DNA of 64,000 nt from Sanderia malayensis (taxonomy: Eukaryota > Cnidaria > Scyphozoa > Semaeostomeae > Pelagiidae), in assembly GCA_013076295.1 (NCBI GenBank), contig RQOL01000930.1:1-64000 (forward strand). Reading direction: 5' to 3'. Within the stretch, counting starts at the first letter, position 1. The number at the start of each line of letters is the position of its first letter. Below, piece by piece: positions 35,406 through 47,794 of the stretch. The notes under the pieces are model-generated. The model had not been told where the DNA came from and did no database searches. It worked only from the letters and a program-made list of their open reading frames with translations. The translations under genes were made by a program, and so were the position numbers.

Positions 35406-38400
35406 TCAAACAACTATACGTATAATAATTGAAATTGTAATGATTAAACTAGGAATTAATATAATTGCTAGAATATGCAGTTTCTGCCTAAGATTTGGGA
35501 GTACCGTCTCCTCAGACTTAATCACTATTTCATTATTAATTTCCTTTACCTTTGGAGTTGTTAAGCCTTCACTTGGATCATCTTCACCATGTACATCATC
35601 TACGTGCATGTTATCCTCTTGCACAGGTTCAGATGCTTCTGTCGTTACCATTTCTATTATAAGAAAGAAAGAGATTAATTAATGATTCTCCATACAACTG
35701 CACGCCACTGCTTCAGACGTTGTAATAATCAGTGCTACAACACCATTGCCTAATGGAGTGGCCAATTGCATAAATATAAATGTGGCTTGCTGTACTTACC
35801 AGTCTGTTCGTTTGGTTGACCTTCTTCAGCTTCCATACAGCCATTCATTTCAAGTTCACCATTATTAAGTGGAGAAACATTAACACCAGCTCTTCTTCTT
35901 GCCTGAAAATAAAAAATAACTCATGAAAACAAAAGTGTTTATAATGTCCCTGTTATTCGAGATATCCCTAGAAGTCCAGTTATCAACATTATCCTTTTTA
36001 TTTTCACATCCTGTATCCTATTGTACCATAAATCTCCAAAATTTATCATTTATATATTTATGTTTAAGATTCATCAAATAACACATATGAAATAAATAGT
36101 TAAATCCTCAGAGCTAAAACAAACCTTTATAGACAATTTCTCCCAGCTAACAAAGCTGAGTATCAAAACCAATGCGGTGGCCTGCATAACAAAGAATTAC
36201 TCAAATCATTATAAATATAATTTATATTTAAATACATGCAAACAATAAATGATTAATAAATGAAGAAAGAAATTTTGAGCAATGAGCTTAATACCTGACA
36301 AAACATGCCAATTACCATACCTGCCCAAAATCCTTAAAAAAAACGATGAAAACATTAATTATAATATTGTCAATAAAATGTAAACTTAGCAGTAAAAAAA
36401 ATTACTTGTACTTACTTACCCATAACGCCCCAACTGAGGACAAAAACGAAAACGGTTCCTAAAGGTAGACCAATTACGTCAAAACCAATTAAATTAACAA
36501 TAGCACCAAGTTTCTGTAAGCCAAGACCACGAAAAACGCCAACACAAATTCCCTGGAAGATAAAATACGAGCTTCAGATTGTACAAGAGTGCACCCCCTG
36601 ATAGACAGATAGAGCAAAGTACAACATGATAAAACAGTACTGGAGAAAAGCAGTTATACCTGTGTGCCATCAAGCAAATGAAATGCAGCAATGTAGGGTA
36701 TACCACTGGTGATTATTGCAACCACGTCCCTGTAATACGATAAACAATGTAAAGAAAATTGCAGTGCAATTATTAAAAATCCTTTTAGGGGTCTTAAAAA
36801 AGCAAAAGTTGGAGAATTCTTGAAGCAGCAAGGGCTCAAAGGCGCAAGAAAATCGTAAATGAGCAAAAGCTAAAGGCATACAAGGGACGCAAAGAATCTT
36901 AAATGAGCACAAGTTCAAATAGGTCTTAAGTTCTGAGATGGTATGATCACTTTTACTTACTTGCTATTTGTAAAAGCATATCCAACATAATCTTTTGTGG
37001 CAGTAAGCAAAGAAGCTGAACAGATAGCAATCGACCCTTGAAATAAATATTCATACAATCAGCCAAAAAAAATTATTGGACCATGGGGGAATCGAACACA
37101 AGACCTTCGGGGTGACAGTTAAGTACTTAGTAGTCTTATGAAATTGGGGGTGGGGGCGGGCAGATGGAACAGAGGATAAAGCACCGTGCTCCAAATGTAG
37201 AGATTTCGACCATCACCGGTTCAAATAGCCGATGGTTGCAATTTAGATCGAGTTTTTTATTCCAATTTTGTGGTTTCTTTGAAAAAAGTAAAGTCATTTT
37301 TGGAAAAAAATATTGCAACATTTGACTTGGATGGGAATCGAACACAAGACCTTTAAGGTTGTTCTCCTCCATTTAACAACCTTATCAGATTGGGGTGGTG
37401 GTGGGTATATGGAATAAACGATATTTAGAATTAGAAATTTTTGCTGATAAATTAAAAAATATCGACCATAATTAAAGATGCACAACATGATAAACAGGAT
37501 GACCATAAATAGGATTAAGGTAGCCCGTGGAAAATGATTTAACAGTAGCAAATACGGCGACGCAAGTGAGCAAATAATTCACTAGAATGTGAATAACAAA
37601 TAGATGAAAAGCTGAACAATTACAAATCAATAATAATGATACTTACAGGAGATAACTAATGCAGATTTCGTTGAATTCACAGCCTTCCTTGGTTCGCCAG
37701 AACCCATGAACTTTCCAACACTAATAGTAGCAGCAACTGAAATACCGATTGGAACCTGAGAAAGAACACTTAAATCTAGATTATACTGACTAAGTATGAT
37801 TTCATCATTAAAATAGGAAATAGAGTTTGAGCCTCGCTAAGTTGATTACAAATATCTTGAACTTTTTCCAACTTTCTAGTAATGTTTTTGGTTTCCTGAA
37901 ATCTTGATGAGTCAAAGAGATTTTTGTTTACCTTGGGAACTCAACATATCAAGGTTCAACTGTTTAAATGACAAATTAGGAAACGTAATTGGCTCAAAGT
38001 GTGGTGGCTTGGAGAATAAATTGGTGTATAACAAAGAATAAAAGTACAAGAAATGCCAACCAAACTAATACTTCTCCAACATTTAATGGAATAACTTACC
38101 ATGAACAGCAAGCCAATTATGGTCAGCAACACAGTTTGTGCTCCAAGCTCCTTTTTTCCAACCAGACCTGCAAGAGATAAAAGGCAGGAGATAAATTAAA
38201 TGCCTTCCAATAATAATTCCAAAATTAAAGCAAATGGACTGGCTTCAATAAAATGTAATAAAACATGGCATACCCAGTAAAACAACACCAACTTCTGCAG
38301 TTGTCCAATCAAATATGATCATCAAAGCGCCTGGCAAGGCAAGTGAAAAGAATTGACGCCACTGAAGCAAGCATTCCCATGACCAACCTTGTCAAGAAAA

Positions 38401-40461
38401 AAGAATATAAACAACATCTATTTCTACAAATTTGAAACTAATAACATAAACACAAACAATAACCTAAACATCTCCCTTTTATTGTCTCGTACTATCAGTA
38501 GCCCTAAATTTAAGACATTACAAAATTAAATGATACAAGATCTTTTGAATGTTCTATATAAAAGGATTCTAATCTTCCAAATTGTTGAAATAGTGAAAAA
38601 TAAACCCATACCTGGCCAGGCTTTGTAAACCTTTTTTATCTTTATATAAGCAACAGTCGATAAACATAGTGTAAAAAAGCATATGTTTAATGCAATGCTG
38701 CAGCCACTAAAAATAAAGCCAAGTTAATTAGCATTTTATAACAACACATCAGATGGAATTTCTATCATCAAGAACTTTGGAGAAAAAATGTACAGCTTAC
38801 GCTACTTACATGACTCCTAATTTAAGCACACTCACAAGAACAAAGTTGGAAATGACACAGATTATAACATTGATAATTGAAATAGCCACAAGAGGAAGTA
38901 CAATATGCTAGAATAAAGAAATTCACATTTGAGTCACTTATATCAATCGCTGAGATAAATAAGTTTGGTATCACCTTTTAAAATACAGTTAGTAAGTATG
39001 GCACGTTACCTGGCTCGTAAGATATGACATCAAAGTTCTGTAAACAGCTTGAAACTGTTGACAAAATATAAACTATGGTTAGTAAAAGGTTGTAAAAGCT
39101 GTAAGAAAGCACTTGAAGGAGCGTGTCAAGTCAGGTTTAGGGATACTCTTTTGGGGCTTTAGAAAAATTACTGATATCTCTCCAACCAAGTAATATGGTA
39201 TTTAAGAACTGTCCAAAAAGAATGGAAATTGAAAAAATCTCAGTGGAAAGGATCCTTCTTAATAAATTGTTTCTTGTTTTATTTTTTAATGCTAGTGTCA
39301 AGCTGGCATACAAGAGAGCCATTATAAGTACGATTGAACCTCGATAACTCGAGTACCGCTTGCGTCGATCTCCCCCAATCTCAATCATTTTTGTATTTCC
39401 CTTGGTTCTGTATGCTTTATATGTGAACATCGATAAATCGAACAAATTTTTCTTGCCCTTGGGAGTTTGACTTATCGAGGTTCAACTGTAAATGTTAACA
39501 CCATAACATCCTTTAAGAAGCGCATTGGCACATTTTGATAAATTGGGCACTTGTTAAGCAGGGTGCTCAGAACAAGGGGGCTCGACTCATTTCAAACAAA
39601 TTCAAACTTTCAAAAACACATATTAAAGTGCTAATGCAATGGTTTCCAATCATTTCAGCCAACCACATTGGACAAGGGGACATTCAAGTTGGACTGTTGG
39701 CGAATGCAACAGTTATACCATGACAAAACTTGTAAATAAAAAATTGGATGTCCTTTGAGGCTTGGTTGGTGTGGTGCAAAAACAATTTTGTTTACTTTTG
39801 AATTTCCTATTTTTACCCATCTAACCTTTTTCAATTAAAAACCTGTCACTATATTAAGTCATTTTTGTCGATTGGTCAAACCAATCTGCTACCAAACCAA
39901 GCAAACTTCTTCACACTTACGATCAATGATGGCATTCTGTACAAGATAAATGTTTCAGCCAGCCTAGAAAGCAAAAAACGCATTAATATCTCCTGTCAAG
40001 ATTGAATTAAAACTTTTACCATGGCAGGAATTAAAAGCTCTTAATCCAGACCTTGAAACATCTTTGTCTTGTTGCAACAGTAACAGGATATTTTCAGAAT
40101 TGATTGAAAATGCAAGTGCGGTAAAACCAACCATTAGTTGAATAATTAACGATCTTTGAATTATAATTCCAAATCTACGGTAATTTTTAGCCCCATAAGC
40201 TTGGGAACACAAGGTGGCAGTTGCTGAATCTAAACCAATTATGAGGGCATATCCAAAGACATTGCCAAATGAAGTGCCTAGGCCCACGGCTGCAAGCGAA
40301 GTTTCTCCATCCTGTCCTGCAAACTGTAAAGCTATCATAGGAAGAGCGAACTCGCCAATATTGCAGATAATCAAAGGCCAAGACAGCTTGAAAATTGTTT
40401 TAAGTTCTGATTTAAAATTTTCGGGAAGAATTTTTCTTAAAGTGTTGCAAAGACCGGCCAT
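35406..40461 (-). CDS. MATE/SLC47-type transporter, copy 2
   Basis: Exons in gene order: 40052-40461, 39921-39963, 39010-39054, 38810-38907, 38612-38706, 38274-38387, 38100-38167, 37647-37755, 36961-37036, 36660-36729, 36420-36552, 36295-36332, 36125-36181, 35800-35902, 35406-35653. Every exon has the same length as in copies 1 and 3, giving 568 aa with intact phases. Family marks include SWPLIICNIGEFALPMIALQ, LDSATATLCSQAYGAKNYRR, FDWTTAEVG and GVFRGLGLQKLG. The start ATG at 40461 is the first in the open frame. It is closer to copy 3 than to copy 1: in exon 1 only about seven residues differ from copy 3. The residue aligned with human MATE1 Glu300 is Thr. Introns 2 and 8 carry repeats shared with copy 3, so those insertions predate the 2/3 split. 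Confidence 0.93.
37078..37440 (+). repeat. SINE-like tandem pair in MATE copy 2 intron 8
   Basis: Two related segments begin GGGAATCGAACACAAGACCTT (37090 and 37333). GGGCAGATGGAACAGAGGAT and CACCGGTTCAAATAGCC lie between them as A-box-like and B-box-like words. Copied at 44388-44720. Confidence 0.6.
37825..37960. mobile_element. Decayed mariner-like MITE in MATE copy 2 intron 7
   Basis: GAGTTTGAGCCTCGCTAAG at one end and ATCAAGGTTCAACTGTTTA at the other resemble the CAGTTGAACCTCGATAA-type ends of the element at 39329. A matching copy is at 45188-45320 in copy 3. Confidence 0.55.
39329..39490. mobile_element. Mariner-like MITE in MATE copy 2 intron 2
   Basis: Left end TACGATTGAACCTCGATAAC, right end TTATCGAGGTTCAACTGTA, with TA at both edges. 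Matched at 46679-46854 in copy 3 and absent from copy 1. Confidence 0.8.
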
Positions 40462-40590
40462 GGTGAAGGTTGCGAGTCCAGCTCCCGCTCGGGCAAATAA
40501 GTACTTAATGTATGGAAGGAAATCCTAAGTCTCGAAACATAATTTTGGCAGCCATTCTTTTATATATGGAATCCCTATGGGTAAATCCTG

Positions 40591-42012
40591 CGTCGTTACT
40601 AAAAAGCGGAACAACCCAGAACAAGCCAAGAACAAGCCAGAACAAGCCAGAACAACCCAGAACAAGCCAAGAACAAGCGGAACAACCCAAGAACAAGCCA
40701 GGAACAGGCTGAACAACCCGAGAACAAACCAGAACAAGGAAACTGTTTAGATTCTTATGTTATTCAGAGAGATTAAACTAATTTTATCGCTGAATTTGAT
40801 CCATTCTCGGTTGCTAAACAGTTTGTTTTTTCTCTGGTGAAAGAATATGACCACTCCCAAGAGAGCGATTTCTTTGGGACAGGAATTCCATATGATAAAC
40901 CTCTACGGGGGAATTTCTAGACAGGAATTTAGTATTAGCGTGCCTGCATTTTAGGTCATTCCCTAACCACATGAATCACAACAATACATGCCCGAATTTA
41001 GTACTTACTCATGTTTACATTTACTTAACCTATGTGTTTTTAGCATATTTCCACTACTCGCATAGCCTATCCTTTTCCGTATTATTCACAATTTACGTAA
41101 AACCAAATTATAATCCGTTTCCTTAAACCAATTATAAATATTCAATGTACGATAGTAGTTAGTAAGCAGGGACGTAGGAAGCATCTTAAACCGGGGGGGG
41201 GCACGACACTTTAAGGGCACTCTCAAGTACGTTGGATTTGCGAATGAATACTGTGATGCACAGCAGAAAATGGCGCGAAATTACCAAGACAGAGTGTTTT
41301 CACTTCAGAACATAAACAAACGAATATAAATTAAAATTGAAGTACAACCAACAGGGGAAAAATCAAAAATTATTTTTGGTCATAGAACAGGGCACTTGGT
41401 GAAACAAAAAGGGCACTTTTTGTTTATTGCAAAATCTTGGGGGGGCACGTGCCCCCAGTGCCCCCCCCCGGTTCCTACGTCTATGTTAGTAAGTTGAAAA
41501 ATACAGTGATAGAAAAAGCTTGATCACCGTTGTGTTCACTCGCAAGAGAAACTCTTCGACAACTCGTACTAGACTCACTTTGGAATTCTTCTCGTAAGCC
41601 TTAAGCTCAAGCCTTCGTAAGTCAGCTTCATCAAGAACAACCCTAGATATATTAGTGAATACAGAATTTACAACATTTACTAAAATGCCGCTCCCTCCCC
41701 CGATTACAACAATCAGTCCGATACTCCAATTTTGGTCACATGATCCTACTGTTGGGACTTTTTGTTAATCTCTCTGAATAACATAAGAATCTAAACTGTC
41801 TCCTTGTTCTGGTTTGTTCTCGGGTTGTTCAACCTGTTCCTGGCTTGTTCTTGAGTTGTTCCGCTTGTTCTTGGCTTGTTCTGGGTTGTTCTGGCTTGTT
41901 CTTGGCTTGTTCTTGAGTTGTTCCGCTTGTTCTTGGCTTGTTCTGGGTTGTTCTGGCTTGTTCTTGGCTTGTTCTGGCTTGTTCTGGGTTGTTCCGCTTT
42001 TTAGTAACGACG
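40591..42012. mobile_element. Foldback/MULE-like element with minisatellite inverted arms
   Basis: The outer ends are CGTCGTTACTAAAAAGCGGA and its exact reverse complement. The left arm (40591-40776) and right arm (41765-42012) are made of AGAACAAGCC/GGAACAACCC repeats in opposite orientation, then share a non-repetitive inner part (TTTAGATTCTTATGTTATTC and its complement). The arms differ in repeat number (186 and 248 bp). GTAAATCCTG flanks both sides (40581-40590 and 42013-42022), a 10-bp target duplication. There is no transposase ORF in the interior of about 990 bp, so it is non-autonomous. Duplication length and long arms fit Mutator-like or Foldback elements; the class is inference. Confidence 0.88.
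41167..41485. mobile_element. hAT-like MITE nested in the foldback element
   Basis: 319 bp, ends CAGGGACGTAGGAAGCA and GGTTCCTACGTCTATG, with internal G-run and C-run borders and no ORF. TTAGTAAG is duplicated at 41159-41166 and 41486-41493, the 8-bp size expected for hAT. Confidence 0.87.
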
Positions 42013-42022
42013 GTAAATCCTG

Positions 42023-42600
42023 ATACGACGAAGCAAAACTATGGCTTCCTTGTGGAGTCCCACCTTTTACAACTAGAGCATAGCATACTACTCAATAGCA
42101 TTCCATATCTATGTAAACGGCAAATGAATGTTTCTATTGCATAGCTGTAGATAGCCGTGTATTACTATGTGTGTAAGTATGTACAAGTGTCTACATGCAT
42201 GGACTATCCTCTAAGGTATTCTAACGGCGTGTTACATAAAATATGTACATAGTTAATAGAACATTTATAGTGAAAATTCTTATTTCTTTCTCCTTCCAAT
42301 CGATCAATAATAGGAAAAGTAAAAATAGAATAATCTTACAAGCTATAAAAACATATTTCTTGACATATATCTTAAAGTCAATTCTGATTGAGTCAACAAA
42401 ACAATACTTAAAACAAAACAACACATCAACACTTTACATAACATAACTATCAGCCATAACAAATCACATTTTTAATGCAATTACATAAAAAGTTACCAAA
42501 GACAACCAAAAGACATCTCAACTTTTTTCTATCTTCCAATAACTGCAATCATTGTTCATTATATATTAAATAATCATTTAGTGAACCCAATAAAAATATC
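42023..42600. other. Gap between the foldback element and MATE copy 3
   Basis: Unremarkable AT-rich DNA to 42282, then the duplicated 3' flank (42283-42600) shared with 35085-35405. No gene is seen. Confidence 0.6.
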
Positions 42601-45600
42601 TCAAACAACTATACGTATAATAATTGAAATTGTAATGATTAAACTAGGAATTAATATAATTGCTAGAATATGCAGTTTCTGCCTAAGATTTGGGAGTACC
42701 GTCTCCTCAGACTTAATCACTATTTCATTATTAATTTCCTTTACCTTTGGAGTTGTTAAGCCTTCATTTGGATCATCTTCGCCATGTACATCATCTATGT
42801 GCATGTTATCATCGGGTGCAGGTTCAGATGCTTCTGTTATTACCATTTCTATACAAAAAGATATAGATTAATTAATAATTCTCCATACAACTGCACGTCA
42901 CTGCTTCAGACCTTGTAATAATCAGTGCCTAGTGGAATGGCCAACTGCGTAAATATAAACGTTGCCTGCTGTACTTACCAGTCTGTTCATTTGGTTGACC
43001 TTCTTCAGCTTCCATACAGTCTTTCATTTCAAGTTCACCATTATTAAGTGAAGAAATATTAACACCAGCTCTTCTTCTTGCCTAAAAATAAAAAATATGG
43101 AACTGATGAAAACAAAGGTGTTTATCATGTCCATGTCATTCAAGATATCCATGGAAGTCCAGTTATCGACATTATCCTTTTTATTTTTCATTTCCTGTAT
43201 CCTATTGTACCTTAACTCTCCAAAATTTATCATTTATTTATTTATGTATAAGATTCATCAAATAACATATATATATATATAATAAATAGTTGAATCTTCA
43301 AAACTAAAACAAACCTTTTCTGACAATTTCTTCCAGCTAATAAAGCTGAGAATCAAAACCAATGCGGTGGCCTGCGTAAAAAAGAATTATTGAAATTATT
43401 ACAAATACATCTTATATCTAAATACATGCAAACAATTAATGATTAATAAATTTAAAAAGCAACTTTGAATAATGAGCTTAATACCTGACAAAACATGCCA
43501 ATTACCATGCCTGCCCAAAATCCTTCAAAGAAGAAAATGACGAAAACATTGATTATAATATTATCAATAAAATGTAAGCTTATCAGTTAAAAAAAAAATA
43601 CTTGTACTTACTTACCCATAACACCCCAACTGAGGACAAAAACGAAAACGGTTCCTAAAGGTAGACCAATTACGTCAAAACCAATTAAATTAACAATAGC
43701 ACCAAGTTTCTGTAAGCCAAGACCACGAAAAATGCCAACACAAATTCCCTGGAGGATAAAATACAAATTTCAGATTGTACAAGAGTTCACCCCCTTATAG
43801 ATAGAGCAAAGTACAAAATAATAAAACAGTACTGGAAAAAGCAGTTATACTTGTGTTCCATCAAGAAAATGAAATGCAGCAATGTAGGGTATACCGTTGG
43901 TGATTATTGCAACCACGTCCCTGTAATACGACAGAAAATGTAAAGAAAATCGCAGTGCAATATTCCCATCATTAAAAAATCTTATCAGGGGTCTTAAAAA
44001 AGCAAAAGTTGGAGGATTCTTAAAAGAGTAAGGACTCAAAGGCGCAAAAAAATGGGAAGTCATAAAGGAACAAAAACTGAAGGAATCGTGAAGGATAAGA
44101 GTCTCAATAGAACAAGAAGGAGTCGTAAAGGATTAATAAAGCAAAGACTGTTAAAGGGGCAATACAAGAAGACGTCTAAAAACAACAGGGATGCAAATAA
44201 TCTTAAAAGAGCACGAGTTCAAATAGGTCTTAAGTTCTGAGATGGTATGATCACTTTTACTTACTTGCTATTTGTAAAAGCGTATCCAACATAATCTTTT
44301 GTGGCAGTAAGCAAAGAAGCTGAACAGATAGCAATCAACCCTTTAAATAAATATTCATACAATCAGCTATGAAAAACCCATTGGACCATGGGGGGAATCG
44401 AACACAAAACCTTCGGAGCGACAGTTAAGTACTTAGTAGGCTTATGAAATTGGGGGTGGTGGCGCGCAGATGGAACAGAAGATAAAGCGCCATGCTCCAA
44501 ATGTAGAAATTACGACCATCACAGGTTCAAATAGCTGGTGGTTGCAATTTAGATCGAGTATTTTATTCCAATTTTTGTGGTTTCTTTGAAAAAAGTAAAA
44601 TCATTTTTATAACGAAAATACTGCAACATCTGACTTGGATGGGAATCGAACACAAGACCTTTAAGGTTATTCTCGTACATTTAACAACCTTACCAGATTG
44701 GGGTGGTGGTGGGTATATGGAATAGATGATACATGTCACATATTGATCAATGTTACATACAGTTGGCAGATGAAAACTGCAATTATTTCAAATTAGAAAT
44801 CTTTGCTAATAAATTCAAAAATATCGACCATAATTAAAGATGTACGACATGATAAACAGGATGACCATAAATAGGATTAAGGTAGCCCGTGGAGCATGAT
44901 TTAACAGTAGCAAATACGGCGACACAAGTGAGCAAATAATTCACTAGAATATGAATAACAAATAGATAAACAGCTGAATAATTACAAATCAATAACCATG
45001 ATACTTACAGGAGATAACTAATGCAGACTTTGTTGAATTCACAGCCTTCCTTGGTTCACCTGCACCCATGAACTTTCCAACACTAATAGTAGCAGCAGCT
45101 GAAATACCGATTGGAACCTGAAAAAGTACACTTAAATCTGGATTACATGGACTAAGAATGATTTCATGATTAAAATAGGAAATACAGTTTGAGCCTCGAT
45201 AAGTTGACTACAAATATCTCAAACTTTTTCCAATTTTCTTGTAATGTTTTTTAGTTTTAGTGTTAAGAGATTTTTGTTTCCCTTGGAAGCTCAATATATC
45301 AAAGTTCAACTGTTTAAATGACAAATTAGGAAACGTAATTGGCTAAAAGTGTGGTGGCTTGGAGAACAAATTGGTGCATAGCAAAGAATTGAAGTACAAG
45401 AAATAGGATTGAAGTACAAGAAATGCCCACCAAACTAAAACTTCTCCAAAATCTAATGGAATAACTTACCATGAACAGCAAGCTAAGTATGCTGATCAAC
45501 ACAGTCTGGGCCCCAAGCTCCTTTTTTCCAATGAGGCCTGTAAGAGATAAAAAGGCAAAAGATAAATCAAATGGCTTCCAATAAAAATTCTAAAATTAAA

Positions 45601-47794
45601 GCAAATGGGCTGGTTTCAATAGAATGTAATAAAACATGACATACCCAGTAAAACAACACCAACTTCTGCAGTTGTCCAATCAAATATGATCATCAAAGTG
45701 CCTGGTAAGGCAAGTGAAAAGAATTGACGCCACTGAAGCAAGCATTCCCATGACCAACCTTGTCAAGAAAAAAGAATATAAACAACATCTATTTCTACAA
45801 ATTTGAAATTAATAACATAAACACAAACAATAACCTAAACATCTCCCTTTTATTGTCGCACGCGCTATCAGTAGCCCTATATTTAAGACATTACAAAATT
45901 AAATGATAGATCGTTTGAAAGTTCTATATGAAAGGATTCTAATGTTCCAAATTGTTGAAATAGGAAAAATAGACCCATACCTGGCCAGGCTTTGTAAACC
46001 TTGTATATCTTTATATAAGCAAGAGTTGTTAAACATAGTGTAAAAAAGCATATGTTTAATGCAATGCTGCAACCACTAAAAATAAAGCCAAGTTAATTAG
46101 CATTTTATGACAACACATTAGATGGAATTTCTATCATCAAGATCTTTAGAGAAAAAATGTACAGCTTATGCTACTTACATGACTCCCAATTTAAGCACAC
46201 TCACAAGAACAAAGTTGGAAATGACACAAATTATAACATTTATAATTGAAATAGCCACAAGAGGAAGTACAATATGCTAGAATAAAAAAATTCACATTTG
46301 AGTTATTTATATCAATCACTTAGATAAACAAGTTTGGTAATCACCTCACAAAATACAGTTAGTAAATATGGCAAGTTACCTGGCTCGTAAGATATGACAT
46401 CAAAGTTTTGTAAACAGCTTGAAACTGTTGACAAAATATAAACTATGGTTAGTAAAAGGCTTTAAAAGCTGTAAGAAAGCACTTGAGGTCAGGTTCAGTG
46501 ATTCCCGTTTTGGGTTTTAGAGAAATTGCTTAGAAGTCTCTCAACCAAAGAATACGGTATTCAAGAACTGTACAAAGAGAATGGAAATGGAAAGGATCCT
46601 TCTCAATCAATCGTATCTTTGCTTTACTTTTTAATGCTAGTGTCAAACTGGCATACTGTACAAGGGAGCTATTATAAGTACAGTTGAACCTCGATAAATC
46701 GACTACCACTTGAGTCGAACTCCCTGGTCTCGATCATTTTTGTATTTCCCTTAGTTGTGTATGCTTTATATGTGAACCTTGATAAGTTGAAACCTCAATA
46801 AGTTGAAAAAATTCTTCTTGCCTTTGGGAGTTCGACTTATTGAGGTTCAAATGCAAATGTTGACACCATGACATCCTTTTAATAAGCGCATTGACACATT
46901 TTGATAAATTGGGCACTTGTTAAACAGGGTGCTCAAAACAACAAGGCTCATTTGAAAAGCAAGCAAACAAGGGGGTTTCCAGTCATTTTGGCCAACCTCC
47001 TTTTCAGCCAACTAAATTTGACCTGAGGAGAATTCGCCCACTTGAAGGGGAACATCATTCAAGTTGGCCTGTTTGGCAACAGTTATACCATGACAAAACT
47101 TGTTAATGAAAAATAGGATGTACTTTTGAGAAAAAATTTTGTTTACTTTTGAATTTCCTATTTTTACCCTTGTAACCTTTTTCAATTAAAAACCTGTCAT
47201 TATATATTAAGTCATTTTCGTCGTTTAAGCCAAGCAAACATGTTCACACTTACAATCATTGATGGCATTCTGAACAAGATGAATTTTTCAGTCAGCCTAG
47301 AAAGCAAAGAGTGTATTAATATCTCCTGTCAAGATTGAATTAAAACTTTTACCATAGCAGGAATTAAAAGCTCATAATCCAGACCTTGAAACATCTTTGT
47401 CTTGTTGCAACAGTAACAGGATATTTTCAGAATTTATTGAAAAGGCGAGTGCGGTAAAACCAACAACTAGTTGAATAATTAACGATCTTTGAATTATAAT
47501 TCCAAATCTACGGTAATTTTTAGCCCCATAAGCTTGGGAACACAAGGTGGCAGTTGCTGAATCTAAACCAATTATGAGGGCATATCCAAAGACATTGCCA
47601 AATGAAGTGCCTAGGCCCACGGCTGCAAGCGAAGTTTCTCCATCCTGTCCTGCAAACTGTAGAGCTATCATAAGAATAGCGAACTCGCCAATATTGCAGA
47701 TAATCAAAGGCCAAGACAGTTTGAAAATTGTCCTAAGTTCTGATTTAAAATTTTCGGGAAAAATTTTTCTTAAAGTGTTGCAAAGACGGGCCAT
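42601..47794 (-). CDS. MATE/SLC47-type transporter, copy 3
   Basis: Exons in gene order: 47385-47794, 47254-47296, 46380-46424, 46179-46276, 45981-46075, 45645-45758, 45470-45537, 45009-45117, 44265-44340, 43851-43920, 43616-43748, 43485-43522, 43315-43371, 42979-43081, 42601-42848. They total 1707 nt and 568 aa, all GT-AG and in phase. Family marks include SWPLIICNIGEFAILMIALQ, LDSATATLCSQAYGAKNYRR, ELGAQT and the C-terminal helix HILAIILIPSLIITISIIIR. The residue aligned with human MATE1 Glu300 is Ser. The upstream region resembles that of copy 2 for about 200 bp, including TTTTGGCAGCCATTCT, plus about 100 extra bp. I see no disabling change. Confidence 0.93.
44388..44725 (+). repeat. SINE-like pair in MATE copy 3 intron 8
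   Basis: Counterpart of 37078-37440: GGGGGAATCGAACACAAAACC, GCAGATGGAACAGAAGATAA, CACAGGTTCAAATAGC and a second GGGAATCGAACACAAGACC. Confidence 0.6.
46679..46854. mobile_element. Mariner-like MITE in MATE copy 3 intron 2
   Basis: Left end TACAGTTGAACCTCGATAAA. The right end GACTTATTGAGGTTCAAATG has lost its terminal TA. Orthologous to 39329-39490. Confidence 0.75.

Noticed and set aside
36494..37551. Minus-strand frames over MATE copy 2 introns
   Set aside because: They run through mapped intron and SINE sequence and share only short pieces with the true exons.
40505..42144. Frames rich in CSWLVLGCSGLF or NKPRTSQNKPEQ
   Set aside because: Translations of the minisatellite arms of the foldback element on both strands, with no other coding sign.
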